Shown: one piece after another, positions 54,303-63,449 of the stretch
Layout of the letters: the number at the start of each line of letters is the position of its first letter
Position numbering within the stretch: position 1 is the stretch's first letter
Assembly: GCA_024742665.1 (NCBI GenBank)
Contig: JANSYA010000001.1
Coordinates: 820,425-884,424 of the forward strand
DNA: 64,000 nt
DNA from: a bacterium
GTDB taxonomy: Bacteria; Spirochaetota; Leptospiria; Leptospirales; Leptonemataceae
Direction of reading: 5' to 3'
The notes under the pieces: generated by a model
Database searches by the model: none
The model's input: the letters and a program-made list of their open reading frames with translations, nothing else
What the model was told of the DNA's origin: nothing
Translations under genes and position numbers: made by a program

Positions 54303-54380
54303 ATACGAAATATTCGGATACGCCGGTTCTGCCTGCGAATCGGAGTCTTTCGTCAGCCGTTCGTGTAACCGAGGAACATC

Positions 54381-54412
54381 GATCACGTTTCAAGGAGGAA
54401 ACGCGAATGATC
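54381..54412 (+). promoter_or_regulatory. Start-site hairpin of flaB1 with SD in the loop
   Basis: Inner stem CGTTTC (54386-54391) with GAAACG (54398-54403) around the hexaloop AAGGAG, which is the Shine-Dalgarno. Outer stem GATCA (54381-54385) with TGATC (54408-54412), which includes the TG of the start codon. A GGA-in-loop hairpin over the ribosome site is the form bound by CsrA. Confidence 0.65.
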
Positions 54413-55252
54413 ATCAACAATAACCTCTCCGCGATCAACTCCCATCGGGTGCTGAAATTCCAGCATGCCGAAGTGGACAAAAATATGGAGAAGCTCTCTT
54501 CGGGCATGCGGATTAACCGCGCCGGAGACGATGCGTCCGGTCTGGCCGTGAGCGAAAAAATGCGCTCGCAAATCAACGGTCTGCGCCAGGCGACTCGAAA
54601 TGCCGAAGACGGCATGAGCATGATCCAGACCACTGAGGGATATCTGTCGGAAACCGCCGATGTGCTCCAGCGCATTCGGGTTCTGTCTGTGCAATCCGCG
54701 AACGGTATCTACACCGCTCAGGATCGTCAGATGATTCAGGTGGAAGTATCGCAGCTGATCGACGAAGTCGATCGCATCGCATCGCAAGCGGAGTTCAACC
54801 AACAGAGTCTGCTGCTCGGCGATTTCGCACGCGGTTCGCGGGAATCTTCGATGTGGTTTCACATCGGACCCAATGCGCACCAACGTGAGCGTGTGTTCAT
54901 CGGCACCATGACCGCTCAGTCGCTCGATCTGCGACGCGTGGACGGCTCAATGGTCAGCCTTTCGACGATGGCTCTGGCCAACGACGCGATCGGCACCATC
55001 GACTCGGCCCTGCATCGCTTGAACAAGCAGCGCGCGGATCTGGGAGCCTACTTCAATCGCCTCGAACATGCGGCGCAAGGTCTTATGACCGCGTACGAAA
55101 ACACCCAGGCGTCCGAAAGCCGCATCCGTGATACGGATATGGCCGAAGAATCCGTGGCGTTCACGAAGAACCAGATTCTGGTTCAGAGTGGAACGGCGAT
55201 GCTGGCTCAGGCCAACATCCGTCCTCAGTCTGTACTCCAGCTCTTGAGATAA
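54407..55252 (+). CDS. flaB: Flagellin FlaB, copy 1
   Basis: 281 residues. N-terminal [41 protein letters not shown] and [22 protein letters not shown], and the C-terminal [28 protein letters not shown] are the conserved ends of spirochaete FlaB core filament proteins. No variable outer domain to speak of, as expected for periplasmic filaments. AAGGAGG precedes the ATG; see the start-site hairpin. It is a paralogue of copy 2, 386 bp downstream. Confidence 0.95.
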   Translation: MIINNNLSAINSHRVLKFQHAEVDKNMEKLSSGMRINRAGDDASGLAVSEKMRSQINGLRQATRNAEDGMSMIQTTEGYLSETADVLQRIRVLSVQSANGIYTAQDRQMIQVEVSQLIDEVDRIASQAEFNQQSLLLGDFARGSRESSMWFHIGPNAHQRERVFIGTMTAQSLDLRRVDGSMVSLSTMALANDAIGTIDSALHRLNKQRADLGAYFNRLEHAAQGLMTAYENTQASESRIRDTDMAEESVAFTKNQILVQSGTAMLAQANIRPQSVLQLLR

Positions 55253-55638
55253 GCATTTTCGTAAGCTGAAGTAAACGGAACCCTGTGCGGCTCATAGAGC
55301 ATTCATCGACGATTCGCTGGATATCTTGAGCGCCGGGGATTCGCTTCGCGAAATTTTTTCGCGAAGAGGAGGATAGTCGGACACATATAAACGGACTGAT
55401 TGGATTGAACAGCAGGCCAGGTGGTCTGCGCATGATTCCTGCATTTAACTTTTTGCGTTCTCTCTTCGGCCGGTAGCCGGTTGCCGGCCGGGGGGAGAAT
55501 GCAAACTCCTGAGCCTTCGGAGCTGAAGCTCTAAGGGCCTTGAGATTGTTTTCTCTGTCTGCCGCGTGAGCACTCGCGCGAAAGACTCACCGCCTCGCAA
55601 GGATGCGGGGCTTAAAAGAGAAGCAAAAGGAGTGCAGG
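55253..55638. other. Intergenic region between the two flagellins
   Basis: 386 bp holding CTTCGCGAAA-TTT-TTTCGCGAAG (55344-55366), GGCCGG...CCGGCC (55468-55489), GAGCCTTC-GGAGCT-GAAGCTC (55511-55531) and CCTCGC-AAGGAT-GCGGGG (55593-55610), then AAGGAG and the ATG of copy 2. No clear -10/-35 recognised, so copy 2 may have its own promoter or be read through. Confidence 0.6.
55593..55610 (+). promoter_or_regulatory. CsrA-type hairpin before flaB2
   Basis: Stem CCTCGC/GCGGGG (one T-G pair) presenting AAGGAT in a hexaloop, 29 nt before the start codon. Further GGA triplets lie in the Shine-Dalgarno (AAGGAG) and over the start (CAGGATG). Hexaloop AAGGAU in a short GC stem is close to the known high-affinity CsrA target form. 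Confidence 0.6.
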
Positions 55639-56481
55639 ATGATAATCAATCACAACATGAGCGCAGTGAATGCTCACCGTGCTCTAAAGTTCAATCAGTC
55701 GGCAGTGGACAAGTCCATGGCGAATTTGTCGTCCGGTATGCGGATCAACCGCGCCGGGGACGATCCGTCGGGACTGGCGGTGTCGGAAAAGATGCGTACA
55801 CAGGTCCAGGGCCTGCGCCAGGCGGAAAGAAATACTCAGGATGGTTTGAGCATGATTCAAACCACCGAGGGCTTTCTGGCGCAGACGTCGGATATCATTC
55901 AGCGGATCCGCGTTTTAGCGGTTCAATCGTCGAATGGTATTTACAACAATGATGACCGACAGATGATTCAGGTGGAAGTTTCGCAGCTCGTAGACGAAGT
56001 CGATCGAGTGGCATCACAGGCGGAATTCAACCAGTATCAGCTGTTATTGGGTCAATTCGGGCGCAACTCGGCGGTGGCTTCCATGTATTTTCACATGGGG
56101 CCCAACGCGAATCAGCGCGAGCGGGTGTTCATCGGAACGATGACTTCCGCCGCGCTGAAGCTACGAGATGTCGATCGAATGGTCAGTGTTTCGACGCCGG
56201 GACTGTCGAATGATACGATCACGCGGGCCGATGAGGCTCTCTCGATCATCATGAAACAACGTGCGGATCTTGGCGGATACGCGAATCGATTGGAGCATGC
56301 AAGTCGCGGGCTTATGAACGCCTACGAAAACGTGCAGGCTTCTGAATCGCGGATTCGGGACGCGGATATGGCTGAAGAAATGGTCGCGCTGACCACGAAA
56401 CAGATTCTGTCCCAGACATCGATCGCAATGCTCGCGCAAGCGGGAGTGCGTCCGCAGGGGATCTTACATTTGTTGCGATGA
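55639..56481 (+). CDS. flaB: Flagellin FlaB, copy 2
   Basis: 280 residues. [46 protein letters not shown] and [22 protein letters not shown], then [28 protein letters not shown] at the C-terminus. It is closely similar to copy 1. AAGGAG lies about 7 nt before the ATG. It ends before a strong terminator. Confidence 0.95.
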   Translation: MIINHNMSAVNAHRALKFNQSAVDKSMANLSSGMRINRAGDDPSGLAVSEKMRTQVQGLRQAERNTQDGLSMIQTTEGFLAQTSDIIQRIRVLAVQSSNGIYNNDDRQMIQVEVSQLVDEVDRVASQAEFNQYQLLLGQFGRNSAVASMYFHMGPNANQRERVFIGTMTSAALKLRDVDRMVSVSTPGLSNDTITRADEALSIIMKQRADLGGYANRLEHASRGLMNAYENVQASESRIRDADMAEEMVALTTKQILSQTSIAMLAQAGVRPQGILHLLR

Positions 56482-56599
56482 CTTTTTTGGAGCTTACAGG
56501 AATTAGCTCCGGATATAGTTTATAATAGCAAATGAACGAATCCCACCGGTGTATAAAGAAAGACTTTTGCGGAGTTCGCGAAAGACTTAAAACCAGCGT

Positions 56600-56630
56600 A
56601 ATCCCGGAGCTCCGCTCCGGGATTTTTTTT
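56600..56630 (+). terminator. Rho-independent terminator after flaB2
   Basis: AATCCCGGAGC-TCC-GCTCCGGGATT (11 bp, 3-nt loop) followed by eight T in all. About 120 bp after the flaB2 stop. Strong on the plus strand. Confidence 0.92.
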
Positions 56631-56724
56631 ATTATCCGAGTGGGATCCGCTCCGGGTACATATCGGCGAAATATGGAAAAGCCTTAGGCAATTTTCAGGT
56701 CCTTAGAAGGCGGCCGGGCGCCGG

Positions 56725-57564
56725 CTATTTGATCTTGCGATAAAGCCCGTCGAAGTAGGCTCGCGCCCCATGGTAGTAGCCACAGTTCGTTTCTTTGACC
56801 GCGATCGTGCGAAAGCCTTTGTGATTCTTCAGGCGAAAGTCCAGTCGACAGCAGGGTTCGGCGCGTCGCCCGCCGTCGAATCGCTGACGAGCGGCGGTTT
56901 CGGAGTCGGGGCAATTCGGTCGCTCTTTGAATACGCCCGTTGCGCCGTTCTGCAAAAACACCTCGCCGTCGATTTCGCCGATGTGGGCGGTCGGGCCGCG
57001 TACGACTTCGATGCGAAATTTATAGGAGTCCTGTTTGTCGCCGGGTTCGAAGGCCAGGCTGCCGGAGAAGCCGTCGTCGTATTCACCGGGCAGACCCGGC
57101 TTTACTCCTTCGCGGCCGAAAGCCCGCCGCAAATATTGAATGCGATCGGTCGTGTAGTCCAGCGCGCAGCGATAGAAGGCGGCCTGGCGCGCGTCGGTCG
57201 TGGCGTTTTGCATCATTTCCGATTGGAATTCGCAGTTGTACTCTTTCATGCGAATCCAGCCCAGAGAGTTGTCTTTCAGATCGCCGCGCACGGGCTCACT
57301 CAGGCTCGCGCGCAGTTTTTTGTACACCGCGTTCAGTTCGCCGTCCGCCCGGGAGAATTCTTTTTTCAGGCAGGCCAGCCGGTCCGGCGGAAAGCTGATC
57401 TCAGCGCAGGGCGGTTTCCGGGGCGTCGCGTTTTCACCGGAATCCCGGGGTGACTCCGCCGGCAGGGGAACGCAGGCGCCCGCCAGGACTAAGAGCGCGA
57501 GCAGCAGCGGCAGCGTTCCCGCTGCTTTGTGCGCGTAAGTTGGGCGATTCGGGTGCTGGGTCAT
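56725..57564 (-). CDS. LprI-like lipoprotein (lysozyme-inhibitor family)
   Basis: 279 residues from ATG at 57564; signal ends in VLAGACVP. Residues about 50-125 match the LprI/DUF1311 domain: CLKKEFSRADGELNAVYKKLRASL, then LGWIRMKEYNCEF with paired cysteines. LprI proteins in other bacteria inhibit lysozyme. The C-terminal half is a separate domain with further Cys (CCRLDF, TNCGYYHG). An AGGA lies about 9 nt before the chosen ATG. Confidence 0.8.
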   Translation of the reverse strand: MTQHPNRPTYAHKAAGTLPLLLALLVLAGACVPLPAESPRDSGENATPRKPPCAEISFPPDRLACLKKEFSRADGELNAVYKKLRASLSEPVRGDLKDNSLGWIRMKEYNCEFQSEMMQNATTDARQAAFYRCALDYTTDRIQYLRRAFGREGVKPGLPGEYDDGFSGSLAFEPGDKQDSYKFRIEVVRGPTAHIGEIDGEVFLQNGATGVFKERPNCPDSETAARQRFDGGRRAEPCCRLDFRLKNHKGFRTIAVKETNCGYYHGARAYFDGLYRKIK

Positions 57565-57656
57565 AGATTGATTCCTGAATGTTTGCCTGGCCAATTGCCG
57601 GGCGCTCGCTCGATCGCTTGCGATCCCGACCGGGATGCGGGCGGCCCCTGCCTGTA

Positions 57657-59384
57657 TTATCGGCGGCCGTCCGTCGGGGGACTGGAAATCGCGTCCGGCG
57701 ACGTGACTTTTTGCGTCTGCTGGACCCCGAGCAGCGTCGCGCTGCGCTTGCGACCATAGTGCCAGGACTGCCAGCCTGGCCGCGATCCTTCGCTCATATT
57801 GTAGTTCTGTTCCTGTTCCTGGAGCTCTGTCCGCCGACGATCAAGGCCGCGCTGTATTTGCGCGGCGGCTACCGGAGCGCTTTTTAGACGTTCGTGGGCC
57901 GCCAGGAGTTCGGGCACCGCGTCATTCGACAGACTGTTCAGATACGAAATATCAAGCATCGGGTCGTGACTGACGCGCGAGTCTCGTCTGGTCCGGCTGC
58001 GTTCGCCGGGATTTGCGGGCCGGGCCCGGGCTTCGGTCGCGGTGGCCTGGCTGCTGTCGGTCTGCGCCTCCGCCGTTGGGGATTGAGTCATCGTCAGGTG
58101 TCGTTCGACGTTGCGTTTTACGATGAAGGCGTCGGGGTTGATCGCGTTCAGCGTCACCAGAAACCCCAGGGCGGCGCCGACCATGCCGACTACGGCGAAC
58201 TGCGACTTATCGCTTAAAATTACGCCGATCAAATACGCCAGCAGAATCGCCAGCCATGCAATGAATACGTAGACCTGCAGGCGCAGCTCCGTGTAGCCGA
58301 AAGTACTTTCGTAGAGCGCCATGCGATTGTAAGCCGAAACCAAAAGCACCAGCACGAGGGCCAGCAGCAGGGCCGTCAGCGCGCCGAACCAGCGCTGCTG
58401 GGTATCGCCTGTGCGTTGGCTGAGGCGTTGAGCCGCCAGTACGAAAGCGACGCAGAAGACGGCGGTGATTACCAATTCAAAGAATCCGCTGCGGGCGTAA
58501 TCGGAATACGTGAAGTCTTCGGCCGTCGCGAGATACTCCACGCCGCCGAAGAGGTAGCTGATTTGAATAACAACGAAAGATACGAACAACAAATTCACGA
58601 GCGTCAACACCGTGATCGTTTCTACGAAGGCCAGCTGGAAGACCTTCGTCACCTCCAACACGCTCGCTTCTAAGGGACTCCGCGCGGGCGCCGCGGGCCG
58701 CAGCACCAGGGCGTAGACCAGGACGCCGGCCGCAAGCCAGCCGAAGATCGTCAGGCGAAAGACCAGGCCGATCCCGCTGAAAATCCAGTCGAGAATTTCG
58801 ACCGAAAAGACGCGTGCCAGAACGTCGGCGAAGATTTCATCCGCGGAAACCATAAGCGCGCCGAAGAAAATCAGGAAGGGCAGGGAGATCAGGATTCCGC
58901 GCGCCACGGCGCCCCAGTGCCTGCTGATCCACGATCGCTGGCCGCCCTGTGCCGCCTGCTCCGCGCGCTGCGTTTTCATTTCGCGATGGAGCGTCGCGCC
59001 GGACACAAGCGCCGCCCGCCCGATATGCAGAGGGATCAGCGCGCCGTTCAGCAGTCCGATCGTCTGGAGCGAACCGGCGGCCAGATAAAAAGGCAGGAAC
59101 AGCATGCCGGAAAAAACTGCGAGTAGATTTAGCGTCGTTAAGAATTCGTTTTCGCGAAATACGATCATGAGCGCGAAGTACAGAAAAAAAGGCAGCGGCC
59201 ATAGATTCCTCAGGCGCAGCGCCGTGCGATTGTAGAGGGCGATGCCGATGAAGATCGCCGCGTACAGCGCGAAGAAAATGACTACGGAAATTCCCGGAGC
59301 ATGCCCCGCGTTTGAATACAGTAAATAATTGCAGGCGGCGGCCAGGCCGATCGCCGCGAAAAAAATTGCGAGGGGGTTTCTCAT
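57657..59384 (-). CDS. DUF4173-family membrane protein
   Basis: 575 residues with about 10-12 membrane helices in the first 430 residues, then a Ser/Thr/Arg-rich soluble tail. Hallmarks are DYARSGFFELV and ALYESTFGYTELRLQVYVFIAWLA, typical of DUF4173/DUF4153 proteins. Function unknown; the tail is unusually long and polar. Upstream gene on the same strand is the LprI-like lipoprotein's neighbour, with a 92-bp gap to it. Confidence 0.85.
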   Translation of the reverse strand: MRNPLAIFFAAIGLAAACNYLLYSNAGHAPGISVVIFFALYAAIFIGIALYNRTALRLRNLWPLPFFLYFALMIVFRENEFLTTLNLLAVFSGMLFLPFYLAAGSLQTIGLLNGALIPLHIGRAALVSGATLHREMKTQRAEQAAQGGQRSWISRHWGAVARGILISLPFLIFFGALMVSADEIFADVLARVFSVEILDWIFSGIGLVFRLTIFGWLAAGVLVYALVLRPAAPARSPLEASVLEVTKVFQLAFVETITVLTLVNLLFVSFVVIQISYLFGGVEYLATAEDFTYSDYARSGFFELVITAVFCVAFVLAAQRLSQRTGDTQQRWFGALTALLLALVLVLLVSAYNRMALYESTFGYTELRLQVYVFIAWLAILLAYLIGVILSDKSQFAVVGMVGAALGFLVTLNAINPDAFIVKRNVERHLTMTQSPTAEAQTDSSQATATEARARPANPGERSRTRRDSRVSHDPMLDISYLNSLSNDAVPELLAAHERLKSAPVAAAQIQRGLDRRRTELQEQEQNYNMSEGSRPGWQSWHYGRKRSATLLGVQQTQKVTSPDAISSPPTDGRR

Positions 59385-59631
59385 ATGGCGTCAGTCTCCA
59401 GAGGATCGACTCTATACGATTGGACGAAGCTTTCGCAAGGGAGTGCGTGCGAATCTAAGACACCCGGGTGCAAATATCAGAGCGCTTCAAGCGGCCCTGC
59501 CTTGCGGCGTATCTCCGGGAGGCACAGTCAGAGACAATCGTTGGTGGGCAGTAGTTGCTGCCGGTCCGCTTTCTGGCTGCTGCAAGCGGGTCCGGCCAAT
59601 CCAGGCCGACGACGGGTGCGTCGCGCTGCCC

Positions 59632-60291
59632 TCAGTTCGACTGCGGAGGCAGCTGCGAAGACAGGCGCTCGCGGTTTTCCAGGCGACGCTGCTGGTGCGA
59701 ATCAGTGGAAACGACCGGCCGGGGCTGAACCTGTTTTTGGCTGTACGGATATACGAAAGCGAGTTCGGTGAGAGCCTGCATGGCCCGGGCAATGCTGTGG
59801 CTCGCGCGATCGACGCGTTCGCTGACCTGCTGCTTCTGACCCTTGCGAAATTGGACCCACTTCAGGATCTCGGCGTTGTTGGCGGTGACGTGTTCGGCAA
59901 TGAATCCGACGACGTTCTGGGTGGACTGCAGGGCGGCTTCTTCCCGCGCCAGATTCAATTCCTGGCGATGGGCTTCCAGCAGCGCCTTCTTCTTGCGCTG
60001 CCACTCAAAATAGACCGCCAGGAAAAATACAGCCTGGCCGGCCAGCAGCGGCAGAATGTACGAAGACAGCAGCTGCGTAATATACTGATGAGATTCGGCG
60101 AGAGGGACGAAGTGAGATGCCACGTAGATCTTGTTCAGCACGACCGCCAGATATACCAGGCTGGTGCCGGCGAGAATCGCGTAGATGAAACGACTCGTTC
60201 CCCGAATGAGGCGCGAGACCGTGGGCTGCTTCGAGGAACTCACGGTTGTGGCCGCAGAGTTCGACGTTTCAGCGGGTGATACTGGTGGCAT
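59632..60291 (-). CDS. Two-helix membrane protein with cytoplasmic helical domain
   Basis: 219 residues. Two membrane helices (about 33-54 and 77-95) follow a Ser/Thr-rich N-terminus. The rest is a long polar helix region (KKKALLEAHRQELNLAREEAALQSTQNVVGF), possibly a coiled coil. It is divergent from the bactofilin gene, so a cytoskeletal link is possible but not shown. Confidence 0.7.
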   Translation of the reverse strand: MPPVSPAETSNSAATTVSSSKQPTVSRLIRGTSRFIYAILAGTSLVYLAVVLNKIYVASHFVPLAESHQYITQLLSSYILPLLAGQAVFFLAVYFEWQRKKKALLEAHRQELNLAREEAALQSTQNVVGFIAEHVTANNAEILKWVQFRKGQKQQVSERVDRASHSIARAMQALTELAFVYPYSQKQVQPRPVVSTDSHQQRRLENRERLSSQLPPQSN

Positions 60292-60392
60292 TGGGACCTC
60301 CGTAGGCGGTGCAGAAAAGCCGTGCCCTGATCACGCCATCGAGAAGGGGAAGTGTCAAGTCCGAAAACTGGAAAATCTAAAATGACATAATT

Positions 60393-60421
60393 TTTAGGTC
60401 TGACGAGCTTTCTTCTATAAT
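60393..60421 (+). promoter_or_regulatory. Candidate promoter for bactofilin
   Basis: TATAAT (60416-60421) with TTTAGG (60393-60398) 17 bp upstream, about 145 bp before the bactofilin start. The -35 is a weak match. Confidence 0.45.
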
Positions 60422-60566
60422 AGAGTGCGAATTCGTCTGGTGCGAAATCGCCAGCGCAGCCGCCAGTGAATCGTGCGGCGCACGAATTTCAGATGGGCGT
60501 CGATGCGGTGCGGACTGGAACACCAAAAAAGCTTTCCAAAAATGCATCCCGGGCCCACGATGGGTT

Positions 60567-60899
60567 ATGGCGATTGATGCACGGCAAAATCACATTGGTG
60601 GAACGCTCCACGTAAAGAACAATCAGGTCGTTTCCGACACGAACCTGATCATCGACGGTGACGTGGTTACCGACGAACTGAAGGCTCCCGGCAAAACCGT
60701 CATCATCAGCAGGGGTTGCACCGTGCAGGCGAATATCGACTGCAATGTTCTCCAGGTGATCGGCACCTTGCAGGGCAACGCCAACGCCACCGAGCTGATT
60801 GAACTCGTCGACGATTCGCTCGTGCAGGGCGACATCGTCGCGCCTATGATCGAAATCGCTTATCGCGCGCGCCTCAGCGGCAACATGCGCTACAGCTGA
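60567..60899 (+). CDS. Bactofilin
   Basis: 110 residues that are almost entirely a right-handed beta-helix: NHIGGTLHVKNNQVVSDTNLIIDGDVVTDELKAPGKTVIISRGCTVQANIDCNVLQVIGTLQGNANATE, then QGDIVAPMIEIAYRARLSG. Bactofilins polymerise into membrane-linked filaments that affect cell shape, polarity and, in some bacteria, motility. It lacks the usual Pro-rich tails, so it is a minimal form. Convergent with the S41 gene by 6 bp. Confidence 0.92.
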   Translation: MAIDARQNHIGGTLHVKNNQVVSDTNLIIDGDVVTDELKAPGKTVIISRGCTVQANIDCNVLQVIGTLQGNANATELIELVDDSLVQGDIVAPMIEIAYRARLSGNMRYS

Positions 60900-60905
60900 A
60901 GCAAT

Positions 60906-62597
60906 CTAATTCGCCTCGGGTTTCGTTTCGATTTTCGAATTGGCGCGAATAGCCTTGAAGAGCCGCTCCAGATCCTTCGCGTTGATCTGGCCTGAATCTT
61001 CCGTTCGAAGCAGTTTTAGACCGGAGGTCTTTACGATTTTTCGAATCCACGCTGAAGGCTCCGGGTTGACGGAAGGGAAGAGGGTTTCGAAATCTTCGAG
61101 CCAGAGCTTCGCCTGGCGAAACGCGTTTGTATTCGCCTGGACGGTGAGGTCTACAGGCAGCCCGGAATCGTTCAGGGATTCGCCGTCAGCTGTCAGATAC
61201 TCGCTTACCCGGTGCTTCAGATAATGACGGGTTTGATTCCCATTGCGATCGGGGAAGCGTAACAAAGCGATCTGGTAGATGCCGGTCACTCCCGCGCTGC
61301 GATCGCCAATCAGCGCCGCCCGCCGATTCGAACGCATAGCTGCGGCGAAGATTTCCGCACTGCCGTAAGTATGCGCGTTCATCCAGATCGCAATCGGGAT
61401 GTCGCCTCGTATGATCGGGTCGGTCGCGCTGTAAGTGACCTCATCTTTCAGCTTCGATTTCGTGCGCGCCAGCGGCAGGAGTTTCGGTAAAAATAGATCC
61501 GCCAGCTCAACGGCCGGACTCAACTGTCCGCCCGGGTTGCCCCGTAAATCAACTACGAGTCCTCTTATCTTTCCTTCCACTTTATCGTAATGCTCGATGA
61601 CGGCCCGATTGATTTCACCTGAAATCCTTTCGCTGAAGTGGCAAATTCTTAAGTATCCAATGCCGGTAGCCTCGACGAATTCAAAATCGACCAGGCAAGC
61701 GGAGCTTTTCTCCGCTTGCTTTGCCGGTCGCGGTGCGAGCGAAGCTGTCCGCAGTCGTCCTTCGCGGGTGCGAATCACGAAGGGAACGGGCGCCGGCGCT
61801 GCAAGTGCGGTTTCAAGCCGGGCCTGGAACTCACGGGGCGTATCAAGCAAAACGATTTCCTTTTGTATCCCGAGAATGCGATCGCCGATTTCCAATCCGG
61901 CTTTCTGTGCGGGGGAATCCGGTGCGATGTGCGTAATCACCTGGCCGACCATTCGGGTTTGGTGCGTGATCAGGCCGAGTAACTGGCTCGTGTTCGAAAA
62001 GCGTAATTTCGAAAACTGGTCGTCATCCAGCAAAAATGACTGCCGGTCGAGAGCGTGCAGGCATCCCCGAGCAGAAATATCAGCGACTCCCTTCGCGTGT
62101 TCGGGGTTTCGCCGCACGAACCAGGCGACCACTGCATCGTATTCTGATTCAGGAAACGGCGTTTCTTTCCAGCGCGCGTCTAGGGCGGCTTCGAATTCGG
62201 CGAATTTCGTTTGTTTCGGCGCATTTGCGAACTTCGGCGTCGCCGGCAGGGCTGCCTCCACGATCACCGAGTTTTTTCCGATCACATCCAACGCGGCGGA
62301 CGCCATGAGATTTTCTGAATTGTATTGCTTTTGATCTGCCGACGCGGTCAGCGGGAGCAGGAAGGCGTCGCCGGAGTCAGCCAGAGCGAGTCGTTCGGCC
62401 GCACCCCTGAGGCAATCGCGGTGGCGAAACGAATCCGACTCGGAATGCATACCGGATATCGTCTCATAAAATTTGGCCAGCGCGTCCGTTTCCGGGGAGG
62501 CATGCACAGACTTAAAAGCATAACCGCTGAATAGAACTATAGCGCTCAGGCACAGTCCTGTTCGATACCTCTTGCTTAAAATCATCATACGAATCAT
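60906..62597 (-). CDS. S41-family protein with PDZ domain, probably degenerate active site
   Basis: 563 residues with a signal peptide (about 12-33), a PDZ domain (about 215-290: MVGQVITHIAPDSPAQKAGLEIGDRILGIQ) and an S41 core (about 310-480) with VVDLRGNPGGQLSPAVELADLFL. The nucleophile region reads MNAHTYGSAEIFAAAM instead of the usual GSASASEI, and the partner Lys region reads IGDRSAGVTGIYQ instead of G-x2-T-x-GKG. The Ser-Lys dyad therefore seems absent, making it a likely pseudo-protease, perhaps a binding or scaffolding protein. Envelope-located. Confidence 0.82.
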   Translation of the reverse strand: MIRMMILSKRYRTGLCLSAIVLFSGYAFKSVHASPETDALAKFYETISGMHSESDSFRHRDCLRGAAERLALADSGDAFLLPLTASADQKQYNSENLMASAALDVIGKNSVIVEAALPATPKFANAPKQTKFAEFEAALDARWKETPFPESEYDAVVAWFVRRNPEHAKGVADISARGCLHALDRQSFLLDDDQFSKLRFSNTSQLLGLITHQTRMVGQVITHIAPDSPAQKAGLEIGDRILGIQKEIVLLDTPREFQARLETALAAPAPVPFVIRTREGRLRTASLAPRPAKQAEKSSACLVDFEFVEATGIGYLRICHFSERISGEINRAVIEHYDKVEGKIRGLVVDLRGNPGGQLSPAVELADLFLPKLLPLARTKSKLKDEVTYSATDPIIRGDIPIAIWMNAHTYGSAEIFAAAMRSNRRAALIGDRSAGVTGIYQIALLRFPDRNGNQTRHYLKHRVSEYLTADGESLNDSGLPVDLTVQANTNAFRQAKLWLEDFETLFPSVNPEPSAWIRKIVKTSGLKLLRTEDSGQINAKDLERLFKAIRANSKIETKPEAN

Positions 62598-62624
62598 CCG
62601 GAGAACGGGAGATCTTCTGCTTTA

Positions 62625-63449
62625 TTATTGAAATTTCGGTCGCCGTCGTTCGGTGAAGGCCGCAAACATTTCGCGTAGATCTTTACTATCCAGGAAGGCC
62701 GCGTTCCAGGTCGCCACGTACTTCAGGCTGTCGTCGAGGGAGTGGTCGGCGACGTAGTTCAAAACCTGTTTCGTGCCCCGGACGGCGATCGATGAGTTCG
62801 CCGAAATTTCTTCCGCGAGCGCCCGGGCGCCGTCCATGAGTTCGGCCTGACTGTCGAAGACCTGCTCCAGCAATCCCATCTTTTCACACTCGGCGGCGCT
62901 GAAGTCCCGGGCGGTGTAGGCCATCAGGCGAGTGTAGCCCATGCCGATAATTCCCGGCAGTCGGTTCAGGCTGCCCATGTCCGCGACGATCGCGACTTTT
63001 GCTTCGCGCAATGATATGCTCGCGTCTTTCGAAGCCAGGCGCAGATCGCAGGCGGCGATTAAATCCAGTCCGCCGCCGATGCAGTGTCTGTGCACGGCCG
63101 CGATATAAATATTCTGGCCTTCCGCCATGCGATTCGTGCCCGCCTGCATTTCCAGGATCATCTTCTGCAGGGCTTCGCGGCCGTCGGCGGTCTCCGCCTG
63201 GAACGTGGACTTCTTTTCCTGAAAAAAATCCACTAAGTCCAGGCCCGTCGAAAAGGATTTCCCCCGGGCGGCGACGATGACGACGCGCACTTCAGGATCC
63301 GCTTCGAGTTCGTCGACGATCAGGGGCAGGTCGCGCCAGTAGGGCCAGTTCATAGCGTTGCGGGCCGAGGGGCGATTGAGATAGAGATGGGCCACGCGCG
63401 TCGTGGCATCTTTTTCGACTTCGAAGAAGGGATAATCGGAATAAGACAT
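62625..63449 (-). CDS. Delta3,5-delta2,4-dienoyl-CoA isomerase-like enzyme (crotonase fold)
   Basis: 274 residues of the enoyl-CoA hydratase/isomerase superfamily. The oxyanion-hole region includes RHCIGGGLDLIAACDLR. The three acids of dienoyl-CoA isomerase are present: Asp in GGGLDLIAACD, Glu in SLREAKV and Asp in VADMGSLNRLP. This arrangement is found in ECH1, which reshapes double bonds of unsaturated fatty acids. It would help the beta-oxidation suggested by the nearby acyl-CoA dehydrogenase and ETF genes. Its ATG is immediately next to a plus-strand ATG (CATATG). Confidence 0.88.
   Translation of the reverse strand: MSYSDYPFFEVEKDATTRVAHLYLNRPSARNAMNWPYWRDLPLIVDELEADPEVRVVIVAARGKSFSTGLDLVDFFQEKKSTFQAETADGREALQKMILEMQAGTNRMAEGQNIYIAAVHRHCIGGGLDLIAACDLRLASKDASISLREAKVAIVADMGSLNRLPGIIGMGYTRLMAYTARDFSAAECEKMGLLEQVFDSQAELMDGARALAEEISANSSIAVRGTKQVLNYVADHSLDDSLKYVATWNAAFLDSKDLREMFAAFTERRRPKFQ

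Larger units (their letters stand above)
53707..54406. other. Noncoding region and leader before the first flagellin
   Basis: Seven hundred bases without a credible gene. From left to right: hairpin GGGGCA...TGCCCC (53874-53887), a 14-bp hairpin with an internal A/T run (53998-54030), AT-rich sequence, an imperfect 28-nt tandem repeat (54175-54202 and 54213-54240), two more hairpins (54244-54302) and the start-site hairpin of flaB (54381-54412). This suggests one or more structured RNAs. Confidence 0.7.

Noticed and set aside
59329-60279. 316-codon plus-strand frame
   Set aside because: It lies opposite the start of the DUF4173 protein and the two-helix membrane protein, both with better signals; no family features in the plus frame.
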